From Ignavibacteriales bacterium (GTDB taxonomy: Bacteria > Bacteroidota > Ignavibacteria > Ignavibacteriales > Ignavibacteriaceae), in assembly GCA_015709675.1 (NCBI GenBank), contig CP054182.1, positions 3,575,448-3,639,447 of the forward strand: DNA of 64,000 nt, read 5' to 3'. Positions 45,058-54,286 of the stretch are shown here, in pieces (position 1 is the first letter of the stretch; every line of letters starts with the position of its first letter). Under the pieces are notes generated by a model, which searched no databases, had not been told where the DNA came from, and saw only the letters and a program-made list of their open reading frames with translations. The translations under genes and the position numbers were made by a program.

Positions 45058-45357
45058 ATGTAAAACTTTTTTAACCCCACCCCGACGAGCTACTCCCGAT
45101 CCTCGGGACTCAACCCCGCGATGTAAAACTTTTTTTACTCCACCACGACGAGCTACTCCCGATTCTCGGGACTCCACCCCGCGATGTAAAACTTTTTTTT
45201 CCCACCCCGACGAGCTACTCCCGATTCTCGGGACTCAACCCTGCTCTGTAAAATTTATTTTAGAAAACAAATATACCATTTTCTGCCGAATTATACCAGA
45301 TTTTCTTTATCTTTTCTGCTCTGACACTAAATTTTTCCACTTAATCTCAATAGAATT

Positions 45358-48345
45358 ATGAATACCCGGCTTTTATGCTTCTTTTTTGCGATTTTCTACG
45401 GATTGCAGATTTCTGTATCCGCGCAATCAATCTACCCGGTAAACGGACCTACAGACGTCAGGGACGTGACTTATGCACTGGTGAACGGTCAGGTGATTTC
45501 TTCCTGGGATTCTGCCCCACAGAAGGCAACTCTTCTCATAAAAAACGGCAAAATACTGAATGTCGGGGCTTCAGTTTCAGTGCCGGCAGATGCGGTCATC
45601 ATTGACTGTTCTGGCCGTATTATTTATCCGGCCTTTATTGATATCTATTCCGGCTACGGACTACCCGCTCCCGTAAGGCAGCCGCCGACATCCAACCGTC
45701 CTAAATACGAAAGAACTTCAGACAAACAAAGCTACTGGAATGAGGCAATCCGTTCTTCATTCTCAGGAGTCAGTTCATTTACCGTTAAAGAAAAAGAAGC
45801 AGAGGAACTGAGAACTCTGGGTTTTGGAGCCGCTCTTCCGGTTTATAAAGATGGTATCGTAAGAGGTACCTTTCCAATTGTTCTGCTCGGTTCAGGGCAT
45901 GAAGTTGAGAATATCCTGCAACCGGAGGCAGTTACCGGGTACTCTTTTAATAAGGGCACTTCTCTTCAGGCAAATCCAAACTCACTCATTGGCGCCATAG
46001 CCCTTATGCGTCAGTTTTTTTATGATGCTGATTGGTATCAGAAGTCAGGCACAAAAGAATATTACCAGTCGCTGGATATATATAATAAAACAAAATCACT
46101 CCCCCGCTTCTTTGAGGCGGAAGGTTGGCAGAATTCACTCCGCATCAAAAAGATTGCCGATGAATTCAAAATGCAGTTCGTGATAAAAGGCGGCGGTAAT
46201 GAATATCAGCGGATTGATGAAATAAAGAAAACAGGTTTCTCCTATATCCTGCCTCTAAACTTCCCGGCATCCTTTGAGGTTTCTAATCAGTTTGACGCTG
46301 ATCTCATTCCTTTCTCAGCGTTAAAGCATTGGGAACTTGCTGCCTTTAACCCGGCACGCTTTGCGGAAAAGAATATTCCGTTTGCCTTTACTCTTGACGG
46401 TTTAAAGGATAAAAAAGAATTCAGAAAGAATCTGCTTAAAGCAATTCAGTATGGACTCACCCCGGCTCAGGCGCTGCGTGCTCTTACTGAAACTCCGGCA
46501 AAACTTATTCAGGCAGAAAACATGCTCGGTGCAGTAAAACAGGGATATATTGCCAATCTGATAATAACAGACGGTGATTTATTTGATGAAAATGCTTCGA
46601 TGCTTGAAACGTGGGTCTCAGGCAAGCGTTATCGTCATGCGGAAATTCCCGAACAGGAAATCCGCGGCACCTACCGGCTCAGTTATCTGAATAATGAACT
46701 CACAGCAGAAATAAAAGGCAAGCCAGGCAAGCCGGAAGTAAAACTTATCGGAACTTCGCTAAGCACAAAAGCTGCATTAAATTCTCAGCTTGTGACAATT
46801 CGCTTCACCAATGCAAAAGGAGATACAGTATATACGCTTTCCGGAACTTTTACCGGCGCCAAAACGCTGAGCGGGACTGGCACGGATGCAGGCGGCAATA
46901 CCTTCACCTGGAAAGCAGCGCGAACCTCAGACTTTGTTTTCACACCATCGCCTGTTAAACCAAAACCCGAAACCGGCTCTATTATTTATCCGTTTGAAGC
47001 ATACGGTAAAAAAGAGTTGCCGACTGGCTCAGGGTCATTGCTTATAAAGAATGCAACCATCTGGACAAATGAAAAGGAAGGAATTCTTGAACAAAGTGAT
47101 ATTCTGGTTGAAAACGGACTCATCAGTAAAACAGGTAAAAATCTTACCGCTTCCTCAGGTGTTCCTGTAATTAATGCAAACGGAAAACATGTAACTCCGG
47201 GAATCGTTGATGAACATTCACATATTGCTATTACCGCGGGTGTTAATGAAGGCACTCAGTCTTCAAGCGCGGAAGTTAGAATTGAAGATGCAGTGAACCC
47301 TGAGGACATTAATATATACCGCCAGCTTTCAGGCGGGGTAACTACCATACAGCAGCTTCACGGCTCTTCCAATCAGGTAGGAGGGCAGTCATCCATCATT
47401 AAACTTCGCTGGGGCAGTACTGCTGATGGTCTGAAGTTTAAGGATGCTCCTAAGTTCATCAAGTTTGCGCTTGGGGAAAATGTGAAGCAGTCAAATTGGG
47501 GTGATAACTCAAACGAAAGATATCCTCAAACCCGCATGGGTGTTGAACAGTACTATTTTGACCTCTTCACCCGTGCAAGAGAATACGCTGCAAAGAAAAA
47601 GACCGGGGGAATCACATTCCGTGTTGACCTTGACCTTGAAACTATAAATGAAATCCTTGAAGGTAAACGAAACATTACCTGTCACTCTTACGTGCAGTCT
47701 GAGATAAATATGCTCCTGCATGTGGCCGACTCTATGGGCTTTAAGGTGAATACCTTTACTCATATCTTAGAGGGATATAAAGTTGCTGATAAAATGAAAC
47801 AGCATGGTGCAAGCGCTTCTTCATTTTCTGACTGGTGGGCGTATAAGTTTGAGGTATATGAAGCAATTCCGCATAATGGCGCTATCATGCATCAGGCAGG
47901 ACTGAATGTCGGGTTTAACTCTGATGACGCAGAAATGGCACGCCGGCTTAATCAGGAAGCAGCCAAAGCAATTAAGTACGGAAGTATATCCGAAGAGGAT
48001 GCACTGAAATTCGTCACTCTCAACCCGGCCAAGATGCTTAAACTTGACCATAAAATCGGAAGCATTAAAGTCGGCAAGGATGCAGACCTGGTTATCTGGA
48101 ACGGACATCCCCTCTCAGTTGCAAGCCGGGCAGAAAAAACTATTATTGACGGAGTTGTCTATTTTGACCGTGAACTGAATAATAAATCTGCAGATGATGT
48201 AAGAGCAGAGCGAAACAGAATTATATTGAAAATGCAAACAGCACAGAAGAGCGGTGAACCCGCCGTAAAACCTGAAATTAAAAAGGAGATGCACTATGAA
48301 TGCGAAACGCTCCTTGATGACTATACCGCGGAAGGAGGTTTCTGA
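45358..48345 (+). CDS. Secreted two-domain amidohydrolase-like protein
   Basis: A 995-residue protein with signal peptide MNTRLLCFFFAIFYGLQISVSAQ. It has two amidohydrolase modules. The N-terminal module (about 30-440) keeps the fold motif GRIIYPAFIDIYSG but lacks the metal-binding HxH after it. The C-terminal module (about 560-970) has HxH at His620/His622 (GIVDEHSHIA), GFNSDDAEMARRLNQEA and a GKDADLVIWNGHP ending, so it is the likely active one. It overlaps the next gene by 1 base (TGATG). Substrate unknown; imidazolonepropionase or peptidase-like activity is possible. Confidence 0.82.
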   Translation: MNTRLLCFFFAIFYGLQISVSAQSIYPVNGPTDVRDVTYALVNGQVISSWDSAPQKATLLIKNGKILNVGASVSVPADAVIIDCSGRIIYPAFIDIYSGYGLPAPVRQPPTSNRPKYERTSDKQSYWNEAIRSSFSGVSSFTVKEKEAEELRTLGFGAALPVYKDGIVRGTFPIVLLGSGHEVENILQPEAVTGYSFNKGTSLQANPNSLIGAIALMRQFFYDADWYQKSGTKEYYQSLDIYNKTKSLPRFFEAEGWQNSLRIKKIADEFKMQFVIKGGGNEYQRIDEIKKTGFSYILPLNFPASFEVSNQFDADLIPFSALKHWELAAFNPARFAEKNIPFAFTLDGLKDKKEFRKNLLKAIQYGLTPAQALRALTETPAKLIQAENMLGAVKQGYIANLIITDGDLFDENASMLETWVSGKRYRHAEIPEQEIRGTYRLSYLNNELTAEIKGKPGKPEVKLIGTSLSTKAALNSQLVTIRFTNAKGDTVYTLSGTFTGAKTLSGTGTDAGGNTFTWKAARTSDFVFTPSPVKPKPETGSIIYPFEAYGKKELPTGSGSLLIKNATIWTNEKEGILEQSDILVENGLISKTGKNLTASSGVPVINANGKHVTPGIVDEHSHIAITAGVNEGTQSSSAEVRIEDAVNPEDINIYRQLSGGVTTIQQLHGSSNQVGGQSSIIKLRWGSTADGLKFKDAPKFIKFALGENVKQSNWGDNSNERYPQTRMGVEQYYFDLFTRAREYAAKKKTGGITFRVDLDLETINEILEGKRNITCHSYVQSEINMLLHVADSMGFKVNTFTHILEGYKVADKMKQHGASASSFSDWWAYKFEVYEAIPHNGAIMHQAGLNVGFNSDDAEMARRLNQEAAKAIKYGSISEEDALKFVTLNPAKMLKLDHKIGSIKVGKDADLVIWNGHPLSVASRAEKTIIDGVVYFDRELNNKSADDVRAERNRIILKMQTAQKSGEPAVKPEIKKEMHYECETLLDDYTAEGGF

Positions 48346-49640
48346 TGAAAAAGACATATATAATCATTACTTTACTGCTCATAGCAGTATTTTCCTTGAA
48401 CGCGCAAAAACCTGTTCCTGCCGTACCGCAGTCAGAACCAATCCTTATTAAAGGAGGTACCGCTCATCTCGGTGACGGAAGAGTCATTCAGAATGCACTG
48501 ATAGGTTTCAGCGGAGGAGTAATTTCACTGGTTGACTCTCTTAGCGGTAATGCTGATTTATCTTCTTATAAAAAAGTGATTGATGCCGAAGGCAAACATA
48601 TTTATCCTGGTTTTATTGCGCCTAACACACTACTCGGACTAACAGAGATTGAAGCTGTCCGTGCGACACGCGACTTCACAGAAACAGGATTTTTTAACCC
48701 TAACGTCCGTTCTCTGATCGCCTACAATACAGATTCTAAAATCCTCCCGACCGTTCGAAACAATGGTGTGCTGATTGCAGAGTCCACCCCCACAGGAGGA
48801 TGGATTTCCGGCTCTTCTTCCCTGATGCAGCTTGACGGCTGGAACTGGGAGGATGCTGTGCTCCAACCGGATGCTGCAATTCAACTCAGGTGGATGAGTG
48901 AAACCGATTTCAGAGCTCAGGAAATGAAACTGCAGACTGGCGAAGGATATAATAATTATCTCAGCCAGGTACGTGGCTTTTTCCAGGAAGCTGCAGCGTA
49001 TGCTAAAACAAAAAATCCTGCAGTACCGAATATACGTTTTGAAGCAATGAAAGGGCTTTACTCCGGCGAACAGATATTGCTTATTCATGTCAACAATGCT
49101 AAGGATATCATCACATCCGTTGAACTTGCAAAACAGTCAGGAATTAAACGCATCGGCATAGTCGGCGGCGCAGAGTCATACAAAGTGACTTCGTTCCTGA
49201 AAGAGTATACTATCCCGGTTCTCATCAGAAAGATTCACTCACTTCCCTATTCCTCATCAGAGGATATTGATATGCCTTTTAAGCTGCCGTATATACTCAA
49301 ACAGAATGGCATCTTGTTTGGTTTTGAATCTGGTAGTGAGGGTTCAGAAGTGAGAAATCTGCCATTTATCTCCGGAACTGCGGCAGGGTACGGACTCACG
49401 TTCGAAGATGTAGTGCAGGGTTTAACGCTCAACACAGCCAAAATATTCGGTATTGATAACCGTGTTGGCTCTCTTACCAAAGGTAAAGACGCGACTCTGT
49501 TTATCTCTGAGGGCAATGCTCTTGAGATTACCGGTAATAAACTTACCTATGCTTTCATTCAGGGCAAAAAACTTGACCTGCGTAATGAACAGACCGAACT
49601 TTATGACCGGTATATGAAGAAATACGGACTGGATAAATAG
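48345..49640 (+). CDS. Secreted amidohydrolase-like protein, probably without metal site
   Basis: A 431-residue protein with signal peptide MKKTYIIITLLLIAVFSLNAQ. It follows the amidohydrolase fold (AHLGDGRVIQNALIGFSGGVI, GKHIYPGFIAPNTLLGL, VQGLTLNTAKIFGIDNRVGSLTKGKDATLF), but the usual HxH after YPGF is replaced by APNTLLG. It resembles the N-terminal half of its neighbour in this loss. The two genes are translationally coupled and probably form a complex in which this is a structural or regulatory partner. Confidence 0.75.
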   Translation: MKKTYIIITLLLIAVFSLNAQKPVPAVPQSEPILIKGGTAHLGDGRVIQNALIGFSGGVISLVDSLSGNADLSSYKKVIDAEGKHIYPGFIAPNTLLGLTEIEAVRATRDFTETGFFNPNVRSLIAYNTDSKILPTVRNNGVLIAESTPTGGWISGSSSLMQLDGWNWEDAVLQPDAAIQLRWMSETDFRAQEMKLQTGEGYNNYLSQVRGFFQEAAAYAKTKNPAVPNIRFEAMKGLYSGEQILLIHVNNAKDIITSVELAKQSGIKRIGIVGGAESYKVTSFLKEYTIPVLIRKIHSLPYSSSEDIDMPFKLPYILKQNGILFGFESGSEGSEVRNLPFISGTAAGYGLTFEDVVQGLTLNTAKIFGIDNRVGSLTKGKDATLFISEGNALEITGNKLTYAFIQGKKLDLRNEQTELYDRYMKKYGLDK

Positions 49641-49650
49641 TCCTAATTTC

Positions 49651-49715
49651 CGCGAAAATCTGCGTGATCTGCGGGAGAGAAAAGTTTCCCGCAGATCACG
49701 TTTATCAACGCTGAT
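49651..49715. repeat. Long inverted repeat of the CTGCGTGATCTGCGGG family
   Basis: Arms CGTGATCTGCGGGA (49663-49676) and TCCCGCAGATCACG (49687-49700) pair perfectly across a 10-base loop. It lies 23 bases after the amidohydrolase gene and may stop transcription, though the T run is weak. Related sequence occurs at 32605-32630. Confidence 0.65.
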
Positions 49716-49846
49716 TCCTTTTTTTATGCCAAAATCAGATTATATCGGATTTGTAAAGTTTTCCTGTAGGCAAACACAAAATCCTCTTAATTCACTTGAA
49801 AATATTTCAAGTTTCGTTTATTTTTGCAGAAAAAGTATCAAATAAA

Positions 49847-50071
49847 ATGAACCCGATCCGAAAAATTCTGAATGTTGAAGACGATGCCATCCTTATAAAA
49901 ATGCCTAAAGGTATGAATGGTATGAAAGTTGAAGTTTCAATTACTCCCGTTGAAGATGAACTTGGTGTAACCGAAGAGACCATAAAGTATGATTTTTCTG
50001 ATCTTGCAGGCAAACTAACATGGAAAGGTGATGCTGTAAAAGAACAGAGAAGATTACGTGATGAGTGGTAA
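49847..50071 (+). CDS. VapB-like antitoxin (intact pair)
   Basis: A 74-residue protein from ATG 49847, where the conserved part MNPIRKILNVEDDAILIKMPK starts; the longer frame from 49796 has a non-conserved hydrophobic leader. The N-terminal strand IKMPKGMNGMKVEVSIT suits a dimer-forming antitoxin and the C-terminal tail (KLTWKGDAVKEQRRLRDEW) suits toxin binding. Overlaps vapC by about 11 bases. Confidence 0.78.
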   Translation: MNPIRKILNVEDDAILIKMPKGMNGMKVEVSITPVEDELGVTEETIKYDFSDLAGKLTWKGDAVKEQRRLRDEW

Positions 50072-50459
50072 AAGATACCTGCTTGATACAAATGCAATTA
50101 TTTTACTTCTTAGAGGCAGCAAAGAATTATCCAAACTTTTAACTTCTGCAGAGTGGGTTGGCATTTCAGTTGTTTCAAAACTTGAATTTTTATCATTCAG
50201 GGATATTTCTCAGTCAGACAAAAATTTATTCAGTAATTTCCTTGAGAAAATTAATGTGCTTGGATTGCATTCTCACGATCAGCTTCTTCTTGACCTGATT
50301 GTTCGCATAAGAACTGAAAAATCGTTAAAGTTACCCGATGCAATTATTGCCGCAACTGCTATAAATAATCAAGCTACATTAGTCTCAAACGACAAATCAT
50401 TTTCTGGAGTAACCTCCCTGAATATTATCTCAAATAGCGATGATTTGATAGTCAACTAA
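50061..50459 (+). CDS. vapC: VapC-like PIN-domain ribonuclease toxin
   Basis: A 132-residue PIN protein starting at ATG 50061 (GTG 50058 also possible). Catalytic acids are visible: Asp9 (YLLDTN), the glutamate in SKLEFLS, and the aspartates in LPDAIIAATA and SNDKSF. VapC toxins cut tRNA or rRNA and are neutralised by VapB. The C-terminus (LNIISNSDDLIVN) is intact, unlike the copy at 43854. Confidence 0.92.
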   Translation: MSGKRYLLDTNAIILLLRGSKELSKLLTSAEWVGISVVSKLEFLSFRDISQSDKNLFSNFLEKINVLGLHSHDQLLLDLIVRIRTEKSLKLPDAIIAATAINNQATLVSNDKSFSGVTSLNIISNSDDLIVN

Positions 50460-50520
50460 CATATTGAATAGGTCTGCAAGCAAAATTTTCCTTTTGTTAT
50501 TCTAAACTAATTGATGTATA

Positions 50521-50554
50521 AAAAAAGGCGGCCAGATTCGGCCGCCTTTTTTTT
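50521..50554. terminator. Bidirectional terminator between vapC and the T9SS gene
   Basis: Stem AAAGGCGGCC/GGCCGCCTTT with A runs before and T runs after, so it can act on both strands. Confidence 0.85.
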
Positions 50555-50567
50555 GAGAATAGTTTCC

Positions 50568-50595
50568 GTAGAGACGATGCATGCATCGTCTCTAC
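50568..50595. repeat. 28-bp perfect palindrome with GTAG/CTAC ends
   Basis: GTAGAGACGATGCA joined to its exact reverse complement. It starts with GTAG and ends with CTAC, as in REP-type palindromes, and is 10 bases before the T9SS gene stop. Similar GTAGAGAC...GTCTCTAC palindromes occur in other phyla, from my recollection of the sequence type. Confidence 0.85.
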
Positions 50596-50604
50596 AAATT
50601 ATTG

Positions 50605-53600
50605 TCACTTCTGCAAAATCATCTTCATGGTTCGCACATAATTACCAGCGGTTAACCGGTATATATACGTACCGCTTGCTGACTGCACTCCCATGTTGTT
50701 CTTGCCGTTCCACATAATTGAGTAAGTTCCCGGAGCCAGTGTGTTTTCTGCCAGGGTTGCTACTTCCCGCCCGTTAATGTCATACACCTTCAGAGTAACA
50801 AATTCTTCTTTTGGTAATCCGAACCGTATCATTGTTGACGGATTAAATGGATTCGGGTAATTCTGTTCCAATGAAAATTCACTCGGAACAGTTGTCTCAA
50901 TCATCACATCAGTTGCCGGGGTCTCAATTGAAGCACGCATAAAATAGGTTTCATTCCAAGGCTCCCAAACCAGTGAACCTTTATCCCACGCTCTGCCGTT
51001 GTTAATCTGATCGTAACCAAAGAGCGGTTTATTAGTGCCGTCGTATTCCATTCCAACATAAAACTCATCATTAACGATCACATTAAGAGAGGATACATCA
51101 ATATCGTCCCAGCCGGGATATCCTACCGCGGTTCTGAATGGCAGGGAGGCCAGATTTGCAACCGGTCCGCTTGTGCCTCCGCTCATCAGCAACGGTTTGT
51201 AGCGAGCAGTTGTTGCACTGCTGACACCGAGTATATACATACTGATCTTTACTACTTTAGAATTCGCAACCGTTGCGGTAATCCGGTTGGCGCTTGCCTG
51301 ACCTGCCGTACCCCAGAAATATCCTGATGATGGAGTGCCATCATCGTAGAGCAGGTTAACGACCGTTCCGCCTCCACCACCTCCGCCTGAGGTAGAGAAG
51401 GATGCAGAAAACATACCGCGGCCGTGTGTTGAAGCATATAACTTATTATCTGATGCACGGTAATCCAGATCAAATACCGGCACGTTTGCCATTCCGTTAT
51501 TCTGTTTTACCCAGGAAGTTCCCCCATTGGTCGAACGGAAAATTCCAAGATCAGTGCCCACCACAAGATCAGAAGCGCTTGCCGGATTGATTACAATGCA
51601 GTTTACCGGAATATTCGGCAGATTGCCGGATACATTTGACCAGTTCACACCGTAATTAGTTGTTTTATATACCTTCTGTCCGGAGGAAAATCCTGAAAAA
51701 GTAGCATAAGCAGTACCCGGGTCAGAATCAAGTATCGTAATCCTTGTTACATATAAATTTGGCAGACCGCTGTTGCGCAAATTCCAGGTGCTTCCGGTAT
51801 TAGTAGTAACCTGCACTCTGCCGTTCGAGGTACCGGCATATATCACGGCAGAATTACCTTTTGCGGCAATAACCGTTGAAATAGTAGCTCCGTTCGAACC
51901 TGTTCCGTCACCGGTTAAATCTGAACTGATGGCTGTCCAGTTGCCCGCGCTGTTAGTAGTGCGCCAGACCCGGTAAGTTCCTGCTACCAGGATACTTGAG
52001 TTATTTGGATCCATAGAAAATGGCGTAATAAATAATGTGCGGTCAGTTGTTCCCGAATAAGTCCCCGAACCGGTTGGCACACCGTTCATGGCCTTGAAGA
52101 AGGTTGAACCGCCGTTGGTTGACTTAAAGAACGCCCAGTTCACATATTCTATATATATATTATTCGGATTCGCGTAATCAACCTCGGTAGCTCCTCCGTC
52201 ACCGCCGAAAATCTCACCCCAGGTGGTTGAACCTGTTGATTTGAGCGTACCGTTATCCTGAGTTCCTGCGTAATATTTTGATGCCGAGGGGTCCACAGCT
52301 CCATAATATATCTGCGTTATATAAAGACCGTTATTCAGGCTGTTCCAGGTCTCTCCTTTATTTGTTGATTTATAAACACCGCCGTCCGTTCCGACATAAA
52401 CAATATTTGCATTATTCGGATCAAAAACAATGGCATGATGATCAGCATGCACATAAGGAGGGGCGCCAGACTCTTCATACCAGTTGGTCTTCTGTGTCCA
52501 GGAGGAGCCATTGGAAGTTGACTTCCATAAATCAAGCCCGGCAGCGTAAAGAATTCCGGAGTTATCCGGATCAACAGCCAGGATGTTATTATACCATGCC
52601 TGCCCGCTGGTGTAGGTTGTAGCGCCAGAATATGCAGGACCAGGTATGGTAATGGTTGACCAGGAGGAACCTCCGTTGGTTGTTCTGATCATCAGACCGC
52701 ATTCGCTGGTGCTCAGATCAAGAAATGAAGCATACGCCACAGAGGGATTTGATTTTGAAACTGCAACCTCAACCCTGCCCATTCCTGACTGTGTATATAC
52801 CTGCGAAAAAGTGCTGCCGGCATTGGTTGAACGCTGAATGTTGGATGTGTTAAACAGTCCGAATGCAGCGTAAATAGTAGTCGGAGATGTTGACGCTATT
52901 TCAATATCAGTGCAGTGTACATCTGAGTTGTTTGATCCGGTCAGAACCGCTGTAAATGAAGTGCCGCCATTGGTTGACTTAAAAAGCCCTTTACGTGTAG
53001 CAGCCCACAGAGTATTGGTGGTTGCATCATAATCCAGATCATTTACGTAGTGATACGATGAATTCATGGTGGAACTGAGCTGGGTCCAGGTGCTTCCGCC
53101 GTCCGTGGTCTTAAATATACCTTCTCCGCGAATAGCATCAATGTTAAAAAATCCTTCACCGGTGCCGGCATAGATGATATTCGGGTTGGAGGGATCCATA
53201 ACCATTGAGCAGACTGCCAGATTTTCCATTTCATCCTTGCAGGGGAACCATGAAGAGCCGCCGTTAGTGGTTTTCCAGACGCCGCCGGATACCGATGCCG
53301 CATAGATGATGGATGTATTATTCGGGTTTACCAGAATGCTTCTGACTCTGCCTCCGATGTTGCCCGGGCCAAGCTGAGTCCAGGTAAACTCATTCTGAAT
53401 CTCTTCGTAGGTTGCAGAAGTATTATTTACCCTGATGTGCTCCATTGCTTCTTTGCGCCAGTTTTCCGGTATGGTTGTCCCCGGATAGGCACGCTGGCTG
53501 ATATACCACTCCATCGCCTTATCCGGATAACCGGCCTTGGCTTTTTTAACACCTGATTTTTTCTGCTCAATTTTCCAGCTAATATAATCCTTTAAGGAAA

Positions 53601-53688
53601 TTCTGCCGTCCTGGTATCCTGCGTGCTGCAGCAGCAGCGCTGCAGGAAGAAGAATCAGCAGAGCAAATGCTAACACCTGTTTTTTCAT
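50605..53688 (-). CDS. Secreted BNR/VPS10-type beta-propeller protein with T9SS sorting domain
   Basis: A 1027-residue protein with signal peptide MKKQVLAFALLILLPAALLLQ. Residues about 85-770 hold a dozen or more repeats of the NGGSSW, TTNGGTSW, STNGGTSF type with DPNNSNIIYAGT spacers, the Asp-box pattern of BNR/sortilin-like propellers. After a glycine linker (SGGGGGGGT) a further beta domain follows (about 785-930). The last ~85 residues contain LEQNYPNPFNPSTMIRFGL and end in YVRTMKMILQK, the type IX sorting domain. It is probably surface-bound; binding rather than catalysis is likely, as no glycosidase active site is evident. Confidence 0.9.
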   Translation of the reverse strand: MKKQVLAFALLILLPAALLLQHAGYQDGRISLKDYISWKIEQKKSGVKKAKAGYPDKAMEWYISQRAYPGTTIPENWRKEAMEHIRVNNTSATYEEIQNEFTWTQLGPGNIGGRVRSILVNPNNTSIIYAASVSGGVWKTTNGGSSWFPCKDEMENLAVCSMVMDPSNPNIIYAGTGEGFFNIDAIRGEGIFKTTDGGSTWTQLSSTMNSSYHYVNDLDYDATTNTLWAATRKGLFKSTNGGTSFTAVLTGSNNSDVHCTDIEIASTSPTTIYAAFGLFNTSNIQRSTNAGSTFSQVYTQSGMGRVEVAVSKSNPSVAYASFLDLSTSECGLMIRTTNGGSSWSTITIPGPAYSGATTYTSGQAWYNNILAVDPDNSGILYAAGLDLWKSTSNGSSWTQKTNWYEESGAPPYVHADHHAIVFDPNNANIVYVGTDGGVYKSTNKGETWNSLNNGLYITQIYYGAVDPSASKYYAGTQDNGTLKSTGSTTWGEIFGGDGGATEVDYANPNNIYIEYVNWAFFKSTNGGSTFFKAMNGVPTGSGTYSGTTDRTLFITPFSMDPNNSSILVAGTYRVWRTTNSAGNWTAISSDLTGDGTGSNGATISTVIAAKGNSAVIYAGTSNGRVQVTTNTGSTWNLRNSGLPNLYVTRITILDSDPGTAYATFSGFSSGQKVYKTTNYGVNWSNVSGNLPNIPVNCIVINPASASDLVVGTDLGIFRSTNGGTSWVKQNNGMANVPVFDLDYRASDNKLYASTHGRGMFSASFSTSGGGGGGGTVVNLLYDDGTPSSGYFWGTAGQASANRITATVANSKVVKISMYILGVSSATTARYKPLLMSGGTSGPVANLASLPFRTAVGYPGWDDIDVSSLNVIVNDEFYVGMEYDGTNKPLFGYDQINNGRAWDKGSLVWEPWNETYFMRASIETPATDVMIETTVPSEFSLEQNYPNPFNPSTMIRFGLPKEEFVTLKVYDINGREVATLAENTLAPGTYSIMWNGKNNMGVQSASGTYIYRLTAGNYVRTMKMILQK

Positions 53689-53695
53689 GGCTGCC

Positions 53696-54145
53696 TCAGT
53701 TCTTTATTAAATAATCTTTTATATACCATCCTTTTTTCAGCACATAAAATGCGTGCACACGGATGGTTGTGCCTTTTTTAATCTTGCTTAATTGCTTCAG
53801 TCTGGCGTTTACCGGATCATCGGCAATTTCTCCTTTTTCATTAATAATGAAATTCGGGGTAAGAAAAATTTCCTCACCGAGCACTGCCATATTTTCATTT
53901 TCATCTACTTTAGCCACCACCGAAGTTCTCATTTTCAGGACGAAGTCAGTCTCATCCTCCCGGTAATTTGCCAGAACTTCCCCTTCTATCATGCTCAGGT
54001 TATTCTTAATTTCCTGACGCGGTTTCAGATTTTTTGTGTCATTTTGTGAAATTTCCTGGTCCTGCCGCGGAACGGAATTATCACCGCCCGAACAGCCGGA
54101 TACAATAATGAAAAATGGAATCAATAGCAGTAAACGAAGTTTCAT
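53696..54145 (-). CDS. Predicted lipoprotein of unknown function
   Basis: A 149-residue protein from ATG 54145 (AGAGG upstream); the ORF extension to 54190 is unlikely. Lipobox at IIVSGC (Cys18) after MKLRLLLLIPFFIIV. The mature part has a beta-rich core (EGEVLANYREDETDFVLKMRTSVVAKVDENENMAVLGEEIFL) and ends in YFVLKKGWYIKDYLIKN. Family not recognised. It starts 7 bases before the T9SS gene on the same strand and may be its operon partner. Confidence 0.65.
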   Translation of the reverse strand: MKLRLLLLIPFFIIVSGCSGGDNSVPRQDQEISQNDTKNLKPRQEIKNNLSMIEGEVLANYREDETDFVLKMRTSVVAKVDENENMAVLGEEIFLTPNFIINEKGEIADDPVNARLKQLSKIKKGTTIRVHAFYVLKKGWYIKDYLIKN

Positions 54146-54286
54146 GGTGCCTCTATTAGTTATTGGAATTAACCGCCGCAAAGAATACATTGAAATATAA
54201 GGAGTTCAACTATAATATGTTAGTCTTAAGGGCAGTTGTTCCGGAAAGTCTGCACTGCATCACATTGACCGTAAATATCACCAGAA

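Larger units (their letters stand above)
44640..45250. repeat. Cluster of partial initiator-tRNA copies with D-arm palindrome insertions
   Basis: Five copies of the 5' half of the tRNA gene lie at about 44707-44760, 44807-44860, 45083-45132, 45147-45200 and 45209-45258. In each, the CAATTG-type D-loop segment is replaced by a 15-base palindrome TCCCGA-N3-TCGGGA; these sit at 44718, 44818, 45094, 45157 and 45219 (the second has one mismatch). The tRNA flank ATGTAAAACTTTTT is repeated with each copy. The two left copies extend through the anticodon arm and also gain hairpins in the variable loop and T arm. Confidence 0.85.

Noticed and set aside
44827-45177. Leftward open frame across the tRNA cluster
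   Set aside because: Covers the intact tRNA and its broken copies; the peptide is repeat-derived.
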